Below are positions 63,173 through 64,000 of a stretch of DNA of 64,000 bases, piece by piece. The notes under the pieces are model-generated. The model saw only the letters and a list, made by a program, of their open reading frames with translations. It was not told where the DNA came from and ran no database searches. The stretch is from Flavihumibacter sp. ZG627 (GTDB lineage Bacteria > Bacteroidota > Bacteroidia > Chitinophagales > Chitinophagaceae). Numbering within the stretch: the first letter of the stretch is position 1; each line of letters starts with the position of its first letter. A program made the translations under genes and the position numbers. The DNA is taken from contig NZ_JPHF01000008.1 in the NCBI RefSeq assembly GCF_000814325.1, positions 62,001 through 126,000 of the forward strand, in the 5' to 3' direction.

Positions 63173-63180
63173 TATATTTG
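63173..63180 (+). promoter_or_regulatory. Bacteroidota -7 box (TATATTTG) for yceI
   Basis: Exact TAnnTTTG match, 29 bp before the yceI ATG and downstream of a palindrome covering the -33 region. Confidence 0.6.
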
Positions 63181-63209
63181 CCTCCGTAACTGAAAATTTT
63201 ATACACACA

Positions 63210-63854
63210 ATGAAAAAAGCATTCTTATTCGCAGCTGCCATTGCAGCAATCGCAACAGCCTGTAACACAACACCCGAAGCAGCCGAAGCAACTACTGCTG
63301 AAAAGCAGGAAGCAGCAGCAGCGGCCGGCGCATCATTCGCCATCGACACCACTGCAAGTGCAGTTGAGTGGCTGGGAAGCAAGCCGGTTGGTCAGCACAA
63401 CGGAACTTTCAAGATCACTAATGGTAATTTCAGCATTGCAGATGGCAACATCGCGGCAGGAAATTTCACCATCGATATCAATTCTCTGAACAACCACGAC
63501 CTCAAAGCAGGTGAAGGAAAAGAGAAACTGGAAGGTCACCTGAAGAGTGCCGACTTCTTTGATGCAGCAAAATATCCTACTGCTAAGTTTGAGATCACAG
63601 GTGTAGAACCAATTGCCAACGACAGCAGCGCTACCCACAAAATCAGCGGTAACCTTACCCTGAAGGATAGCACCAAAAATGTAAGTTTCCCGGCAAAGGT
63701 TGCAATTGCTGACAACAAAGTTTCTGCAACTGCCAGCTTCAATATTGACCGCACCCAGTGGGGAATGTTCTATGGTAACGACAAGAGCCTGGGCGATAAA
63801 ATGATCCGTCCTGAGGTGAATATCAAGTTGAACATTAACGCCAACAAATTATAA
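63210..63854 (+). CDS. YceI-family lipoprotein
   Basis: A 214-residue lipoprotein with the lipobox ATAC (Cys18) and an Ala/Glu-rich linker (about 22-43), then a YceI lipocalin-like barrel: FAIDTTASAVEWLGSKPVGQHNGTFKI, then AAGNFTIDINSLNNHD, LEGHLKSADFFDAAKYPTAKFEITGVE, ISGNLTLKDSTKNVSFPAKV and FNIDRTQWGMFYGNDKSLGDKMIRPEVNIKLNI. YceI proteins bind isoprenoid lipids and are often stress-induced; the ligand here is unknown. It is transcribed alone from a promoter with an operator-like palindrome and ends at a strong terminator. Confidence 0.95.
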   Translation: MKKAFLFAAAIAAIATACNTTPEAAEATTAEKQEAAAAAGASFAIDTTASAVEWLGSKPVGQHNGTFKITNGNFSIADGNIAAGNFTIDINSLNNHDLKAGEGKEKLEGHLKSADFFDAAKYPTAKFEITGVEPIANDSSATHKISGNLTLKDSTKNVSFPAKVAIADNKVSATASFNIDRTQWGMFYGNDKSLGDKMIRPEVNIKLNINANKL

Positions 63855-63889
63855 CTCGCTTTTTTCTAGTGATGTTTTGAGTTGGATGT

Positions 63890-63920
63890 AACCGGCAGGG
63901 TAAACCTGCCGGTTTTTTTT
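63890..63920 (+). terminator. Intrinsic terminator after yceI
   Basis: A perfect 10-bp stem (AACCGGCAGG with CCTGCCGGTT), 5-nt loop and an uninterrupted run of T. Confidence 0.93.
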
Positions 63921-64000
63921 ATTCGCTTATGCCCGGCCATGATTGCTGTGGAATGCCTAAATTGTTAGCGGAAGCATATATTTGAGCAGTAAATCTTCTC

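Larger units (their letters stand above)
62866..63209. other. Structured 344-bp region upstream of yceI
   Basis: No gene is seen. In order it contains a 10-bp-arm hairpin (62899-62927), four 11-bp direct repeats (62936-62979), a nested palindrome (63013-63077), a 9-4-9 palindrome (63138-63159) and a -7 box (63173-63180). The density of symmetric elements is much higher than in the other gaps of this window. Confidence 0.6.

Noticed and set aside
1-64000. tRNA, rRNA, CRISPR arrays, insertion sequences, prophage or plasmid genes
   Set aside because: No cloverleaf, rRNA segment, regularly spaced repeat-spacer array, transposase, integrase or phage protein was recognised by reading.

Overview
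The window looks like chromosomal DNA of a Bacteroidota bacterium, most likely a Chitinophagales/Chitinophagaceae-type member (inference from gene content; no 16S rRNA is present). The supporting signs are two SusC/SusD outer-membrane uptake loci, the mutY-ssb-gldE-gldD gliding cluster, a CarB without its C-terminal regulatory domain, many lipoprotein signals with Ser/Gly/Ala before Cys, and recurring TAnnTTTG boxes (the Bacteroidota -7 promoter element) upstream of genes. No rRNA, tRNA, CRISPR array, transposase, integrase or phage gene was seen. Most of the window is ordinary core genome.

Layout. 1-4.2 kb (minus): a TPR protein cut by the window edge, a Bcp peroxiredoxin and an M23 peptidase. 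4.4-13.2 kb (plus): a small membrane protein, carB, a nitroreductase-like oxidoreductase, comEC, purH and an EamA exporter. 13.1-16.8 kb (minus): a deacetylase-like protein, a LutB-like iron-sulfur protein, a DUF3109 protein and a decayed DUF3471 fragment. 16.9-18.2 kb: a serine hydrolase. 18.2-25.3 kb (minus): mutY, ssb, gldE, gldD and a tricorn-like S41 protease. 25.4-28.5 kb (plus, divergent from mutY): HU, a TPR membrane protein, a 30-residue AURKAIP1/COX24-type ribosomal protein and RNase E/G. 28.5-39.0 kb (minus): two consecutive SusC/SusD loci, the first also carrying a lipoprotein. 39.3-40.0 kb: a membrane zinc peptidase. 40.0-47.5 kb (plus): a long intergenic region with an orphan terminator, then radA, comF, a beta-helix lipoprotein, a glutathione peroxidase, holB and ricT. 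47.5-57.6 kb: an M20 amidohydrolase, an alpha/beta hydrolase, an AIM24-like protein, then a TetR-TolC-adaptor-RND efflux operon. 57.8-63.9 kb (plus): DUF502, a zinc phospholipase/nuclease-like protein, serC, DUF1015, a TPR protein and a YceI lipoprotein.

How the genes fit together. Nucleotide and amino-acid synthesis (carB, purH, serC), DNA maintenance (mutY, ssb, HU, radA, holB), DNA uptake (comEC, comF) and RNA/ribosome functions (RNase E/G, bS22-like protein) are interleaved with envelope functions: gliding (gldD, gldE), polymer uptake (SusCD), multidrug efflux and several exported peptidases and hydrolases.

The least ordinary material is non-coding: two arrays of 11-bp direct repeats (1720-1785 and 62936-62979), a crowded regulatory region upstream of yceI, an orphan terminator with a competing upstream arm (40301-40376), a 12-bp hairpin ending in the comF start codon (41986-42022), a clear TetR-type operator (57660-57685), and a frameshifted DUF3471 remnant fused in frame to DUF3109. 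I did not see a complete new multi-gene system; these regulatory structures are the best candidates for something undescribed.
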